In this document: positions 11,363-23,000 of the stretch, one piece after another
Numbering within the stretch: position 1 is the stretch's first letter
How the letters are laid out: every line of letters begins with the position of its first letter
Assembly (NCBI GenBank): GCA_963921935.1
Contig: OY998181.1
Span: 138,717,423 to 138,781,422, forward strand
DNA: 64,000 nucleotides
From: Galeruca laticollis
Lineage: Eukaryota > Arthropoda > Insecta > Coleoptera > Chrysomelidae
Reading direction: 5' to 3'
Made by a program: the position numbers and the translations under genes
Notes under the pieces: model-generated
What the model was told of the DNA's origin: nothing
Seen by the model: only the letters and a program-made list of their open reading frames with translations
Database searches by the model: none

Positions 11363-12753
11363 CTATATCCAGGATGCGAAAAAAATTGCAAGAGGCCACC
11401 TTCTAGTAATTCGTTGGGATGTATAAGAGGCACACTTTTGATCTACCGTATCAACGCTACTCTTAGTCCTATTATAGTCCAAAATAATTATTGGCTTATT
11501 TGTTGCCTCATCAATTTCCCCTTTATCATCTATGGGAGATAGTATTATCACAGCCTTATTTTTTTTTGGCAAATGGGAAGCTAAATTAATTTCTTCCTGA
11601 AACCCGAATAACGAAGACCCAATTGGACGCGATTTATTTGGAGGGGATTTTTTTTAGTGTACCTATTAGCGTGAGACCATTTTGAAGAAGATACTCAGCC
11701 AGAGGGTAACTGGTATAGTAATTATCGGTGGTCAGATTTCTATTTGAATTTTTTAATGGATCAACTAGCTTCTGCACTATATCAAATGGCTTATTCGATG
11801 TTTGATAGGGTACATCTCTTTGTTGCTCGCAATAAATTTCAAAGTTCCACGTGTAGAATGTCCGACTGTCACAAAGAGCGTATATTTTTATGCCATATTT
11901 GACTGGTTTTTGCGGCATGTATTGCACAAACCCGCAACGTCCTCGGAATGGATGAAGCATTTCGTCTATAATTATAAATTCACCCAAACTCTAATTATTC
12001 ATACTGTTATTTAAAAAAGACGTATACATATCCCTTATAGCAGCTAATTTATCTATCTTTTCGCGATCTTTTCTGGTGTTAATATTGTCGAAGTAGCGCA
12101 CGTAAAAGAAATAAAAATAAAAACCTTTTGTAACTAAAAGCAGCTCTTAGTCTAATCATTCCAGTTCCATATGTGGTCCACAGTTCTTGAAAATTAACAC
12201 GATTCACTTTTTTTACCGCGATTATATACAGTACACCAAAAAGTGCCTCAATCTCAATAGAAGAAGTTAGTTTATAATCTCTATCTCTTTGGTAGACAAC
12301 ATTTATTTTTTTATTTTCAAGGTATGTGTTCGTAGAAGTTACAATATTGTCAATCATATTCTTAGTAACAAATATAAAAAATTTCTCTAGCTGAGTTGAC
12401 ACATTTTTTGCAGCACCTTTCGAACCAGGTAACACCTTAATAATCTTTTTAGCTTTAGTTTTAGAGTGCCTACATACTGGAGAGTTCTTCCAAATGGTTT
12501 CATCATCCTTACCAATATAAAACTACTCTTCTTCTTGTCTCTGCAGTTCTTCCATATTTTCATAGTCTTCGTCACCAGTTTGTTCTGATTTACTGTTAAA
12601 CGTATTATTTTCAATAACTTCATCTTCTCCTTCGCTATCATCAGAAAAATCGACATCATCCTCCTGAAAATCTGACAATCGGTTTGCAATCTCTTGCAAT
12701 TCTTTTTCACTAAGAGGTTTTGTCCTCACTTTTTTGTCCCTGAAATAACACAA
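11363..12753 (-). pseudogene. piggyBac transposase relic (copy 1)
   Basis: Five minus-strand frames are ordered pieces of one DDE transposase. The N-terminal part (12753 to 12523) is acidic, rich in D/E and S. The middle has SIEIEALFGVLYI and YKRFLF (12250 to 12110). The catalytic core has IIDEMLHPFRGRCGF (first Asp, about 11980), NLTTDNYYTSYPL (second Asp, about 11720) and DYNRTKSSVDTVDQ (third Asp, about 11460), followed by the RITRRWP motif. At least three frameshifts break it. No TTAA-flanked ends could be located. A C-terminal cysteine-rich domain is not visible. Confidence 0.85.
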
Positions 12754-12953
12754 ATGGTTTAATAATCATTATCACTACTTGAAAAAGAATATACATCTCA
12801 GAAATAATTTACGACAATAACAACATATTAATAGAAATCACTTACATGACAGGGCGCGTTGCGGCACGGAATACCGCTAATCGGTAGTTCTCACTTTAAC
12901 GTCTCCATTTACACCACAGATAACCCACAGATAGATGAGACACTGATTGTGGC

Positions 12954-12978
12954 GCCATCTAAAGAGCCCGTCGAGTAA
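12954..12978 (+). repeat. 25-bp inverted repeat, left copy
   Basis: GCCATCTAAAGAGCCCGTCG and the next five bases recur as reverse complement at 15787-15811 with one mismatch. A further GACACTG lies 8 bases outward on both sides, giving 40-bp ends. The two copies are 2.8 kb apart and point inwards, as terminal inverted repeats would, but no target duplication is visible and no transposase lies between. Confidence 0.6.
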
Positions 12979-13082
12979 ACAACTGAGTGATGTTGGAAAG
13001 AATTCTGTAATTTTAGGTTTTGGCGGATTGGCGGTATATTCAAATATACTGTATTTTAATTATTTTATTTCAAAATAGCCAT

Positions 13083-13193
13083 TCATAGTCTATCATTTGA
13101 CATTTCATTCAATTTAACTCCATTAACTAAATAATGATTAGATGTTGAGTTAAATTAAATGAAATATCAAATGATGGACCATAAACGGTTAAT
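13083..13193. repeat. Short imperfect hairpin
   Basis: The left arm (about 13083-13124) and the right arm (about 13150-13193) are imperfect reverse complements, sharing AATTTAACTC, TTTCATT and ATCATTTGA, with a loop of roughly 25 bases. It resembles a small MITE or the end of one. Confidence 0.55.
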
Positions 13194-13830
13194 TAAATTG
13201 GAAAAAATAAAACAATAATCATATAAACAATCTATTTATTTTGGTGTAAAAATACACAACAAATAATTTCTTTCACAAAGTACTTTTCTTAACAAAGATA
13301 ATGACAACAAATAAATTATAGTGTAAAAACCATGCAATAGTAAAAAAATATTTTGAGTAACATACATTCTAGGTTAGAGTATCATTAGATTTTCAAATGA
13401 TGTTAAATCAAGATAAAAGTAGAAAATTATGTATTATAAGTTTATATTAATTTATTATTACACTCGTATAAAGACACAGAGCAGGACAAACTGCAGGAGT
13501 ATAACTGCTACTTACCTAATCAAAAAAAGTGTTAGCAATAAGTTGTTAACTACTATTTTTGGCAACTTTCTGCGAAAGAAACCGTTTGAGTATAATTACT
13601 ATGAATGTTAGAACAAAAGTAATTAAAATATTTTTATAGGAAAAGTTGTTAAATACTGCCCAGCTCTGTAAATACAAGGTGCCAAGTAATTACATATAAG
13701 AGTGCTAAACAGCACTTGTGACTGTACAACATTTGAAGTAATATATCTTACATTTCATTTCCACTTAAAACACATCTTTATTTCTTTACTGGAAGTATTA
13801 AATAGGTTTATAAAACAAGCTTAAACGTAG

Positions 13831-13940
13831 TATATTGCAGATTTGTATATTTCTACATTTAAAAGCATTCCGTTCTTATGAAACCATTGCATAAGGCAGT
13901 TTATGTTACTCTGCAGCTCCTGGCAGTCTATGATTGTTAA
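13831..13940 (-). pseudogene. Non-LTR reverse transcriptase scrap
   Basis: Minus-strand translation gives DCQELQSNINCLMQWFHKNG and then MLLNVEIYKSAIYY. This matches the region just after the YADD box of jockey-type RTs, where LQ-D-I--L--W---N-M-LN--KC is conserved. Only about 36 residues survive. The flanks show no more RT. It is an old fragment. Confidence 0.5.
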
Positions 13941-14481
13941 AATGTTTCTTAAGGGCTCTTAAAAATCCCACCGTCTCATGGAGTCCTTTCTCGTTTCTGG
14001 TTGAGGTTCTACAAGTAAACACACAAAATAACAACAGTAAATAAGTAAACACACAAATATGTTTGAAAATTTATGTCAACAAAAGAAAACAAAATGCGCT
14101 TACTATCGAAATAATAAGTTTACACATGTTTTTGTACTAAGCCAAAAAAATATCAAAAAATGTTTGAATGTATACATTTGTTTGGTTTTTTTTTATTCCC
14201 TTTTTTGAAGCTGTCGATTTTTTTAGGAATTCTTGATTTTTAACTATTTTTTTATTTTTTGTCTTTATTGGATATTTTGGATTTTTGGTTACCGCTAGAC
14301 CAAATACTTAGACGTAATGCCTCAACAAAAGTTAATACTCACTTTCATTTCCCATAAATTGTCACACCATGGGCTATATATGAAAATTGGCAAGGGATCA
14401 ATACCTTCCATCCCATAGCTGGTAGAGGTAATATAGCGCTATAACATAAAATAAAACCCAGATTATTATTTTTTCAATGGA

Positions 14482-15034
14482 TACATTTTAAAATGGAATT
14501 GTCTGAGTATGGTGTACACACTAGATATAAATTGAGTGAATGAAAAGACGAGTACTGAGTATGTCATTTATTTAAAATTCTAGCTAAGCGCTTTCAGCCA
14601 TTAGGTCATTCTCAAAGCTGTCGACAAGAGAAAAACATACAACAGGTACAATGTACACACAATAAAATAAAATGTTTGATGTTACATCATTATTTAAGTA
14701 AAATTTGTTAAAATTACCCTATAGAGGATGTGCACACATATCATTTCGTTGGTAATCAAATTAGACGTTTCGTTATGTGAATTACAATTGTACACACTCT
14801 TTATAGAGTAATTTTAACAAATTTTAGTTAAATAATGATGTTACATCAAACATTTTATTTCATTGTATGTTGCAGTTACAGGGTTTGATGGTTTTTGACA
14901 CTTTCTGTATATTTTTTTCTTGACGAGAGCTTTCAGAATGGTCTAATGGATGAAAGCGCTTACCTGGAATTTTAATAAAATTACACACTCAGTACTCGTC
15001 TTTTCGTTCACTCAATTTACATTTTAAAATGTCC
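14482..15034. repeat. Second foldback, about 550 bp
   Basis: The left arm (14482-14750) and right arm (14770-15034) pair in opposite orientation: ACATTTTAAAATG, GAAAAGACGAGTACTGAGT, AGCGCTTTCA-CCATTAG, AAATGTTTGATGTTACATCA and AAATTTGTTAAAATTAC all recur as complements. The right arm has about 45 extra bases (around 14880-14930). The GCGCTTTCAGCC..ATTAGG..CATTCTCA string resembles the terminal repeats of Penelope-like elements, so it may be two terminal repeats in head-to-head order. Confidence 0.8.
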
Positions 15035-15950
15035 AAAATTATAGCATTCTATATTGAATACAATAAAACTTACCATCAATTTTTGTTAATTTCCACTCCT
15101 ATGGGAAGGCAAATCAAACTGTCTTAATAACCTTTCTTCATTTTTCTCAAATCTAAAGAAACACTGTTTTTGAAAATGAAGGGATCATATCCTCCATCGT
15201 TTCTTCGTCGACAAATTTAATGATTTATTACCACTGCTTTTCAGCCATATTAATTTTATCTTCCTGGGTTGGAGGAACAAAACTGTAAAAGGAAATATTT
15301 ACTTTATTAATGCAGCAATTTTCAGTTTAGCTAATGTAAAGAACAACCATGATCTCTAAAGTTGTCGATTAAATTAGTAAAAATTCTCTATGTTTTATAC
15401 AAATGAAGATAATGGTTGTTAATTGTGAAAGAAAAAATGCTCAAATTTTTTTAATAAAACTTACCAAGTACACCACTTATTACTCCTTCAGAATACACTT
15501 TGACATTGTCTTTTTAATTAATAACAATAAAGCAACGAAGCAACAGATAAATATTACACTATAGCAATTAAAAAATACACCAAAATACCGTAACTTTGAA
15601 ATAACCTCTACACTTGAACTAAGAACAGTATAACCAAAGAATACACCTTTGGTATAACATATAACATGTGGGGTTGGGGACGAGCAATATGATATCGCGC
15701 ATGCGCAGTTATAAAAATCAATAAAATTTGATTACTAACGACGTTACAGTTTTCGTTAATTATTTGGGATTATCTACCGATTTTAGTTACTCGACGGGCT
15801 CTATAGATGGCACGGTCTGCAGTGTCCCTAGCCTGATTTACACTAACACAAGTCGAAAACATCGGGTGCGCGTCGGCATGTGTTACCAGATGTAGTCAAT
15901 GAAGCATAGCTCAAGCGACATTGGCGAACAGCTAAGAAACTCAAATAAAA
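15035..15950. other. Non-coding, right copy of inverted pair
   Basis: No supported gene. It contains the right partner (15787-15811) of the 25-bp inverted repeat whose left copy is at 12954. A weak minus-strand resemblance to a Harbinger transposase around 15120-15290 was judged too poor to call. Confidence 0.4.
15787..15811 (-). repeat. 25-bp inverted repeat, right copy
   Basis: Reads TTACTCGACGGGCTCTATAG onwards and is the reverse complement of 12954-12978 with one mismatch. With the outer GACACTG block the repeat spans 15787-15826. See the left copy for interpretation. Confidence 0.6.
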
Positions 15951-15951
15951 T

Positions 15952-16440
15952 CTAATAAATGTAAATAGGTGGCACGGAGTGCCACTGCGCGCCCGCCGTA
16001 GGGTTAAATTCTTCATCTTTTAGCATATTTTCTAAGTGCTCTATATCCTGCAGACTTTTGCATGGTAGTTTATTTGACATAATGCCTGAAACATCGACTT
16101 TTGGTGCATACTCGGTTGTTTCTATTTTGCTCAATCTTTCATTGATGGATCTGACTTCCAGGAGAATGCCTTTGCAAATACTCAGCATTCTCACTTTAAT
16201 ACTTTCGGAAACTAAATTTTTTATTTTTATATAAAAAGGATGAAAAGCACATGGTTTTATTTGAATACAGTACAACAAGACTTCCTAACCTATATAATTA
16301 CCAACTATACTGGAAATGTCTGCTTCCTGTGAATTATTTTCTTTTGATATCAAAGTTAAGTCCTCATTCTCCTCATCAAAATGATTCTCCTGAGTAATAT
16401 CACTTGATATAAAATGTTCTGAAAAGACTGAGAAATAAAT
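15952..16440 (-). pseudogene. DUF4806-like protein fragment
   Basis: The minus strand reads an acidic N-terminal segment (ENHFDEENEDLTLI, 16395-16345), a break, and then a 108-codon frame with EVRSINERLSKIETTEY, a short coiled coil, followed by LPCKSLQDIEHLENMLKDEEF. The last string matches the start of the DUF4806 domain (LP-K---D---LE--L), which is repeated in insect genomes and often travels with transposons. The domain is cut off at its C-terminus. The upstream side ends where a Tc1-like element begins at 16441. Function is unknown. Confidence 0.5.
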
Positions 16441-17130
16441 ACAGGGTGGCGCATTAGGAACAGTCCACCCCAAATATTGTTAACGGGGGAGGTTTTTGCG
16501 GCAAACCCCGAGACACGTCGATTTTGTTTTCGAAGGGGACAACTTTTGATAGTTAACTTATGGTTGTACGGTCATCCTCCTAAAAGGGGTGACTACCCCT
16601 TCGAGAATCTTTAATGGCATGGGGGGTCGAGTGGCACATAATTTGAAAGGTATTTCGATTCTCTTTGAAGACATGCTAACATTTTTGTGTTAAAGTGTTA
16701 AAATTAATGACAAAAACCAGCCGGAAGTATGAGTGAAACAAATAAAAAAAGTTTTAATCAAAGAAAGTGTTCAAATTGTGATCCGTTTACTTCCAAACAA
16801 TAATACAACCTTTGCTCAACACTGTTCCGAACATTTTGTAGCATAACAGGAGTTATTGCACCACATGCCACAGTTATCCGGTGGCGGAGATCTTCTAAAG
16901 AGTTCGGTTGCGTTTTGTAAACAACACCTTTTAAATAACCTCATAAGAAAGAGTCCAACGGTGATAGATCAGGCGATCTTGGGGGGGTCATTCAATGGAA
17001 CCTCTTCTACCAATCCAATGTACGCGAAAATGTTGATCTAAAAAGGCACGTGCAGGAGCTGCATAGTGTGGGGGAGCGCCATCTTGTTGAAAAAAAATCA
17101 TTTTCTGGGATCTGATCATCGTTTTCCATG
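16441..17130 (-). pseudogene. Tc1/mariner-like (IS630-type) transposase fragment
   Basis: Minus-strand reading from 17100 gives FFQQDGAPPHYAAPARAFLD, including the second catalytic Asp in QQDGAPPH, then VHWIGRRGSIE. After frameshifts it gives PRSPDLSPLDSFL, LEDLRHRITVACG and a C-terminal EVNGSQFEH segment, ending near 16740. The AGGGTGGCGCATTAGGAAC string at 16442 is a plausible element end. Everything upstream of QQDGAPPH is lost at a TA microsatellite. The catalytic core is therefore incomplete and frameshifted. Confidence 0.75.
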
Positions 17131-17137
17131 ATTAGAG

Positions 17138-17138
<1 letters not shown>

Positions 17139-17176
<38 letters not shown>
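17139..17176. repeat. (TA)n microsatellite
   Basis: About 19 uninterrupted TA units. It marks the break between the Tc1-like fragment and the next gene relic. Confidence 0.95.
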
Positions 17177-17178
<2 letters not shown>

Positions 17179-18447
17179 CACATTTTTGTTTTGTAATTGA
17201 TTTAATTCCTCCTTCAATATTTCCATTTTCAAATTGTGTTTCTCCCTGGCCCACTCATGCTGTTCTTTTTTATTTTTTTCTTCCTGAACTTGAATTTCCA
17301 CAAGTTTAAGGAAATATTTTTTTTGCATTTCAGCAACCTCCTTCTTTGCCTCTACCATGTCGGCATGCGTTTTTACCACATTTTTTGTGTATGTATATCT
17401 CTTTGCTGAAATATATTTAAGATAAAAAAAATACATGACTATAACATGAGAAATTCAAAAAATCTTTGAATTAATAGTATCTTCAAAATATGATAAATTC
17501 TTTTTACAGGAATAAACTTTTGTAATATTTTAATGTTTCTTGGAAGTGAATAAAAAAATGAAAAAAGCATTCCTGCTAAAATGTAAATGTAAAATTACCA
17601 GGAGTCCTAATAATATTTAAAGCTGGATGCTTTAATTGTTTCAATTATGCAGGACTGTATGTTGCCCAGTTATTTTCTGGAAGTAATTCTGCTTCTTTTT
17701 CTCCTTCTGGCTCGTACTCAATGATAATATTTTCCTAAAAAGTATTTAGAATAATATCTCATGTGTATCTGAAAGTACCTACACTTTCACAAAACTGGAT
17801 GCAGCTTTCAATACAATTTCACTATTTATAAACCAAGCAACAAACAAATCCTCAAGCTTACCATGTCTCGTAACTCCTGCATGTCACTATCTTCATTAGG
17901 TTGTGGTGAATAAGAGTGCTGTTGATAACTGCATCCAGCTACAGGTGCATCTAAATTAAAGAAATTAAAAATGTTTACGATACGCAAATAACAATAATAC
18001 CTTCCAGTGCATCACAATCACATTCATTTGTTCCTCCTGTGATAGTTTCGGCTCCCAGTTCATGAATTTTAATGGATATTTCTGATATCCCTGGTGCTTT
18101 GTATTCACCTCCTCATGTGCCCATAATGTTCAGCTTTTCTTGGGCATATTCTCTTCGTGCCGTTTTCTTAAGCAAATTACATTTATTATGGAGTTGTGTG
18201 ACTGACCTTCTGCCATAAATGCCGGAACTGTTTAGCTCAGCGGCAATTTTTTCCCAACATTGCTGCTTGCCTTCCAGGTTACTGAATCTGTGCTCTTATA
18301 TTCAATGGTTTTATAATACTTTTTGGTTAATACCAACAGAGCATCAATTTTTGTTTTTAAAAAAGTTTTCCCCCTACTTTTTTCTTTTCTTTCTTTTATT
18401 TTTTGTTCTTCCACATTTGCTTGGTCTTCCATTTTGAATAAAAACAA
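17177..18447 (-). pseudogene. Myb/SANT-like DNA-binding protein, multi-exon relic
   Basis: Minus-strand pieces in order: an N-terminal frame from ATG at 18432 with FLKTKIDALLVLTKKYYKTI; a second part (18260 to 18010) reading WEKIAAELNSSG, RRSVTQLHNKCNLLKKTARREY, then APGISEISIKIHELG and TGGTNECDC; and a C-terminal coiled coil (17436 to 17177) rich in K/E with VAEMQKKYFLKLVEIQ. A tryptophan-helix Myb domain, a conserved middle motif and a C-terminal coiled coil match Harbinger-associated or zeste-like Myb proteins. Stops (for example at about 18120) and intron-like gaps separate the pieces. Confidence 0.65.
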
Positions 18448-18595
18448 TCTAATCTGTCAAAACAATGTCGGAAAAGTCAAATGTTGTACAATATCTTTAT
18501 AATGGATAGTACATTTACGAAAACTATCGATGTTAAATAACCACTAGTCAAAAGTAGCTGACACATGATGATAGACTCTCACTTTTGACTTGAGG

Positions 18596-18990
18596 TCATA
18601 GAACCGGCCCTAAGTTTGTGACAAAGCAAGTTCTTGCATCCACTACAGCGAATACTTTTATCCCATAACGAGCCGGTTTTTTGGGTATGTACATGCGGAA
18701 TGAACAACGTCCTCTAAACGGAAACAACATTTCGTCCAAGGTCACATATTCACTCGGAGTGTAGCAGTAACGGCAATTTTGCACAAAGAGTTCAAAAAGA
18801 CTTCTTATGAGACACAGTTTTTCTGTTTCCGTTTATTTCGAGTATGAATATTATCGAACCGCATGCAGTAAATTAAAAAAGTAAAACGCCGATGAGACAT
18901 ACTTGCACGAATTATCTCAATACCGGAACCATTCGTCGCCTAAAAGTCTTTCAATTTCCTTTAGATAAGGATCCATATTTTAGCCAAAAA
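18596..18990 (-). pseudogene. piggyBac transposase fragment (copy 2)
   Basis: Reading down the minus strand: LLGDEWFRY, then MSHRRFTFLIYCMRFDNIHT with RNKRK, a stop, then LFVQNCRYCYTPSEYVTLDE and MLFPFRGRCSFRMYIPKKPA with RYGIKVFAVVDA. The first catalytic Asp (TLDEML) and the FRGRC motif are present. The remaining two Asp regions are gone: the sequence stops at about 18600. The identity of residues differs from the copy at 11-13 kb, so this is a different piggyBac subfamily. Confidence 0.8.
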
Positions 18991-19055
18991 CAATTTTAAC
19001 AGCAAAAATAACAAACTAAGTAAACATTTCATGGCATACAATAGAATAACCTTAA

Positions 19056-19254
19056 ATGCTCGGGTGGTGTCTGTGAGACAATTATAAACGCTAGTGTCTA
19101 TATGAGCGCACTTGTTTGACTGACTTTCTACCACCTACATGTAGGTATTGCTGAAAGGTATACAAGCGCGCAGTCAAACAGTGGCGTCGCGCTAAAAATT
19201 ATGTTTAAAAAATTCTTGGAAATGTCTGACAGACACCACCCGAGTATTCAAGTG
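19056..19254. mobile_element. 199-bp TTAA-flanked MITE
   Basis: TTAA at 19052-19055 and at 19255-19258 flank a segment whose ends are inverted: ATGCTCGGGTGGTGTCTGT at the left, and the complement of ACTCGGGTGGTGTCTGT (offset by about 7 bases) at the right. TTAA duplication is the piggyBac hallmark. No coding capacity. It lies exactly between the piggyBac fragment and the MULE-like gene relic, splitting or bordering the latter. It could be a non-autonomous piggyBac derivative. Confidence 0.7.
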
Positions 19255-19258
19255 TTAA

Positions 19259-20033
19259 GGGTAGTAGCTACTTTTTGTGTTTTAAGTTGAACAATTCCAG
19301 CCGAATACAAAATCCTTTTGCAATTTTGATAAGGTATTCGAACAACTGTTTCCGTTACGGCTAGGTATAAATTTATGTTATGACCACCCCTAATACAAGG
19401 TAATTGCTCAATACTTGGAATTATTATTTTAAATTGCACTGATACTTGATAATTTGCATTATATTTTTGCATCAAAAACATATCTAAAACATCATCACGT
19501 GATCTGTCATTAGCGGCGTTAAATTCCGATTTAATTTTTCTCTATACCGAACCGCTTTTTATTCATTTCAGGTTTTTTATAGTATCAGCTCCAAATTAGG
19601 ATGATTTAATATCTTCAATACGTACCTTTGATGCAGTTTTGTTTTTCAAGCGATTACCCAATAATTGTCTTTCAATACCTCTAACTTGTGAAGTAAGTTG
19701 TTCTTCGTGAAAATAATTGAAGAAGTTGCTATATACATTTATCACTAAACCTGATTTGATATTTACATATAATTCAAATTTTCTACAGTTTCTATGTGCA
19801 CAATATCCATGTATAAGCATCGCATTATTTAAGTTATTGCAACTTTTTATACCAAGAAGACACATTTTGTTTATAATTTTAAATTATAAAGATATATTTA
19901 TTTGAAACAAACTTGTTTGTTTTCTCGCTATACAATGTTGAAAATTCTTTCTGCTGAATATAGATACGGCCTTCAAATGAATAAAACTACGAATTCAATT
20001 CCAAAGGATTCGTAAAATGGTTTTTGGCATTAC
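19259..20033 (-). pseudogene. MULE-like transposase relic, downstream half
   Basis: Minus-strand pieces: a frame (19865 to 19596) with HGYCAHRNCRKFELYV, a C/H-rich motif, and TSQVRGIERQLLGNRLKNKT; then, after frame breaks, KSEFNAANDRSRDDVLDMFL and a segment AVTETVVRIPYQNCKRILYS. The last string resembles DATGT-V--PY--CKR--YYA, the start of the catalytic core in a multi-copy insect transposase family that I associate, from memory, with MULE/NOF-type elements. If so the catalytic Asp is lost. The rest of the core is missing after 19259. The family call is tentative. Confidence 0.45.
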
Positions 20034-20037
20034 ATAT

Positions 20038-23000
20038 CGCCGCTCCAGAATAACATTGACGTAACTGCAAAATCAACAATGTTATAGGAGACCCAAAAAA
20101 CAATTTTGATTTATTATTTTAATAATTTTGAAGGAGAAAAAACAAATATTATGTTTTGAAATAAAAATGATGTAAAAGCATTTTTTGCCTATTTTTAGGC
20201 TTTTTAATTAAAAAGAAATATTTATTAAAATGAATAGTGGATTTTGTAGTTACGTCGTTATACTTTCGAAATAAAACAGGCTAAGTCAAAGTTGAGTCAA
20301 ACTTTTTATTGTAAAACTAATACAAAATCCACTTAAAACCAATAAATAAAAATATCATTTTGGTAATTGTAGTAAAACGTGATAACAACGAACATGAAAA
20401 TTATTAAGTAGTGTTAATTTTCAAACAGATGCATTTTGAAAATACAAAAAAACAGTATTTTTATAATAATAACAAACTTAAACATACATTTAAAAATATT
20501 GAACTTTAAAATACTAAAGTATAGGTGTACCTATACTCTCTATGTGAAATAAAGTAAATAATTTTAGATTGTTATACTATCGAAAAAATGTCTATAAAAA
20601 TCAGGTATAATGTGACTATCCACTAAACTTCTGAAATCTTTTATCTTGTTTTCAGATAATTTAATCTGTTTTAGATAAGCTTGTTTAACAGTAATGCTTT
20701 TTATATCTTTTAGATCAGAACTTCTTGTTCTAAAAATAACAGAGTTCCATTCTTCTTGCTTATAACTAGTTTTAAACTGAAACGTGCTGCTATTTTTTTC
20801 AAATTTCAAAACTCGCACATCGCTAATTTTAAAGTCTTGTTCCTCAATATCTTTTGAAATATTGAGAGACATGTCATCGTATAAACTTTTAAGATCAAGA
20901 AAATCATTGAAACCCATTTCCTGGACTTTTATTGGATTACCCTTTTTCTTGGCACTGCGGATGACCGATACGTATTGTTCTGGAACATAAAGGGGTCCAG
21001 ATTTTTGTGACCTTTTTATTGCCCCTTCGATAACACTATGAATTGCATCACCCTCGTTTTGAGTGTGTCCTCGCACCAGATATTTATGTGTTATAGAGTT
21101 AATGTTTAGACACTCTACCGCATAAATATAAGTGGCAATTAAAAACCTAAAACAAAATTACTGTTATAGATAGTTTACAACTGTTTATTCTTTATTCACT
21201 AACCTATTTTTTTGTTGTCTTCCACAGTTATCTGAAAAAAACACAACATTCGCTTTAGGAGTGGTTTCCGATAACTCTGCTAAATATTTTATAATACATG
21301 TGCCAATTTCTACAGCTCCTCTATGACCAAGTGTTTCGTGCCAAAAAAAGCTATGGTTTCATCCGTGCCTATTTCTGTTACCTAAAAGATGGTAAACATT
21401 CAAAACACTTGACAAAAAACAAACACAGTATACTCACAGTAAAATTGAAGCAATTTAACCGAGACTTATAAAAAAATGCAGACGTTTGACCTACAGGTAC
21501 TGGCATAACCGCCAGTTATTTCATGATTTTTTTATTTTTCCTTGTCTCTTTTCTTTTCTACTAAGATCTTTCCCTTCTAGATGTTCTCTATTTTTGGTTT
21601 CCAATTGTACTTTTTGATCTTCGGTGGCGTTCTTATATGCTTCGCATTGATCGCACTGATCTTTCTTTGGTGCGAAAAACCCGATGTATTCAGTGTTCAA
21701 ATTTTTTGCATATATATCATAAGTAGCTGGTTCTTTCTTAAGATCCTCCCTTTTCTTCTTATAGTTCCTGTGGAGTTCGGCGATAGATAACCCGCCGTCT
21801 ATAAATTGACGAGAAGTAGCATTTCTGACATAGTGACTCTCAATTCTTGGTATAGAGTCAATATGAATCCTGAAAGAATTTAATATTTCTTCTGAGGTTT
21901 TTTTGTGGTTCTTATGTTTTCCTCGTTGATCTTCTGGTATTGTTCCTGATCCAGAAACTTTCGATTTACTAACGGTTTTAACAGTTCTTTTTGATATTCC
22001 GAATGTGTTCATCAGAAATAATTTACATACGCGAACTCTTTTTCCATCAATTTGCAAATAAAAAGCGCAATTCTGATTCTTAGGATGGGCACCTGAAATT
22101 CGCCTATATTTAAGTTCTAGTCGTTCTATACAAGAACCCAGAAAATCACGTTGACGCTGAAGAGACGCTAAATTCCAATACTTTTGAAACAATCTGCCTC
22201 TAAACTGTTCGGAATTTTTTTTATTGCAACCCAAAATACATTTTTTTGGGCAGGGCGGTTTTATTTTTCTTTCTTGAACCAATCTTCCACTTTTAGTCGT
22301 ATATTCCTTCCCCGAATTTTTTAACTTCTTTGTTTTTACTCTCGCCCAAGTATATTCCTTTCTTAAACGTTTTTTACCGTTTACTGGAACGTCAGGTATG
22401 TCGACACATCAAGCGTTATCACTACCTGCAATCTCAAGAAGGTTCTTGCCACTTACTGTTATATTACTGTCCACCGCAGGATTGGCTACACTTAGAGGTG
22501 CTGTATTTTTCCTTTCTTTGTCGAGAGTAGATAATTGTGAACTTGACGATGTGGAGCTAGATGAGTTGTAATAATCGTCATCGGATGGTGTATAATCATC
22601 GCTAGAACCATCGAAAAATGGTTCAGGTGGACTGTTGCATTCTCGGTATGTTGCTGGTGTTACTTTTCTCAAGCTCAATTCGCATGCTCATAAACATAGT
22701 AGTTAGAGCAACTAGGAATGTTTTGTACTGTACTTATAGTGGTACTAAGTGTGGGTGACAAATTAAAAGCGGCATCGTTGAGGTCCAGTGCATTATGCAT
22801 TTTTTGCGGGTCGCAATTTTCAACTGAAACGTTTTCTTTGTTACTCCGATCAGCATTTGCAACACAATTTTGTACTGTTTGGTGTATACTAATAGGCAGT
22901 TCATTATTTGTTACTTCGTTGAACGAATGTTTATTAGCTGTAGGGCTACTACTTCGCATAAAACGTTTTCTTCGGAAACTACTTTACTTATGATTTCAAT

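Larger units (their letters stand above)
12754..13830. other. Non-coding with short hairpin, nothing else recognised
   Basis: No gene is seen. The stretch holds the left partner of a 25-bp inverted pair (12954-12978) and a hairpin at about 13083-13193 whose arms read ATCATTTGA(C/T)ATTTCATT and its complement, with about 45 nt paired around a short loop. Confidence 0.5.

Noticed and set aside
15120..15290. Minus-strand DGG...FIFKNS stretch resembling a Harbinger transposase
   Set aside because: Only a handful of residues, several stops; could be chance.
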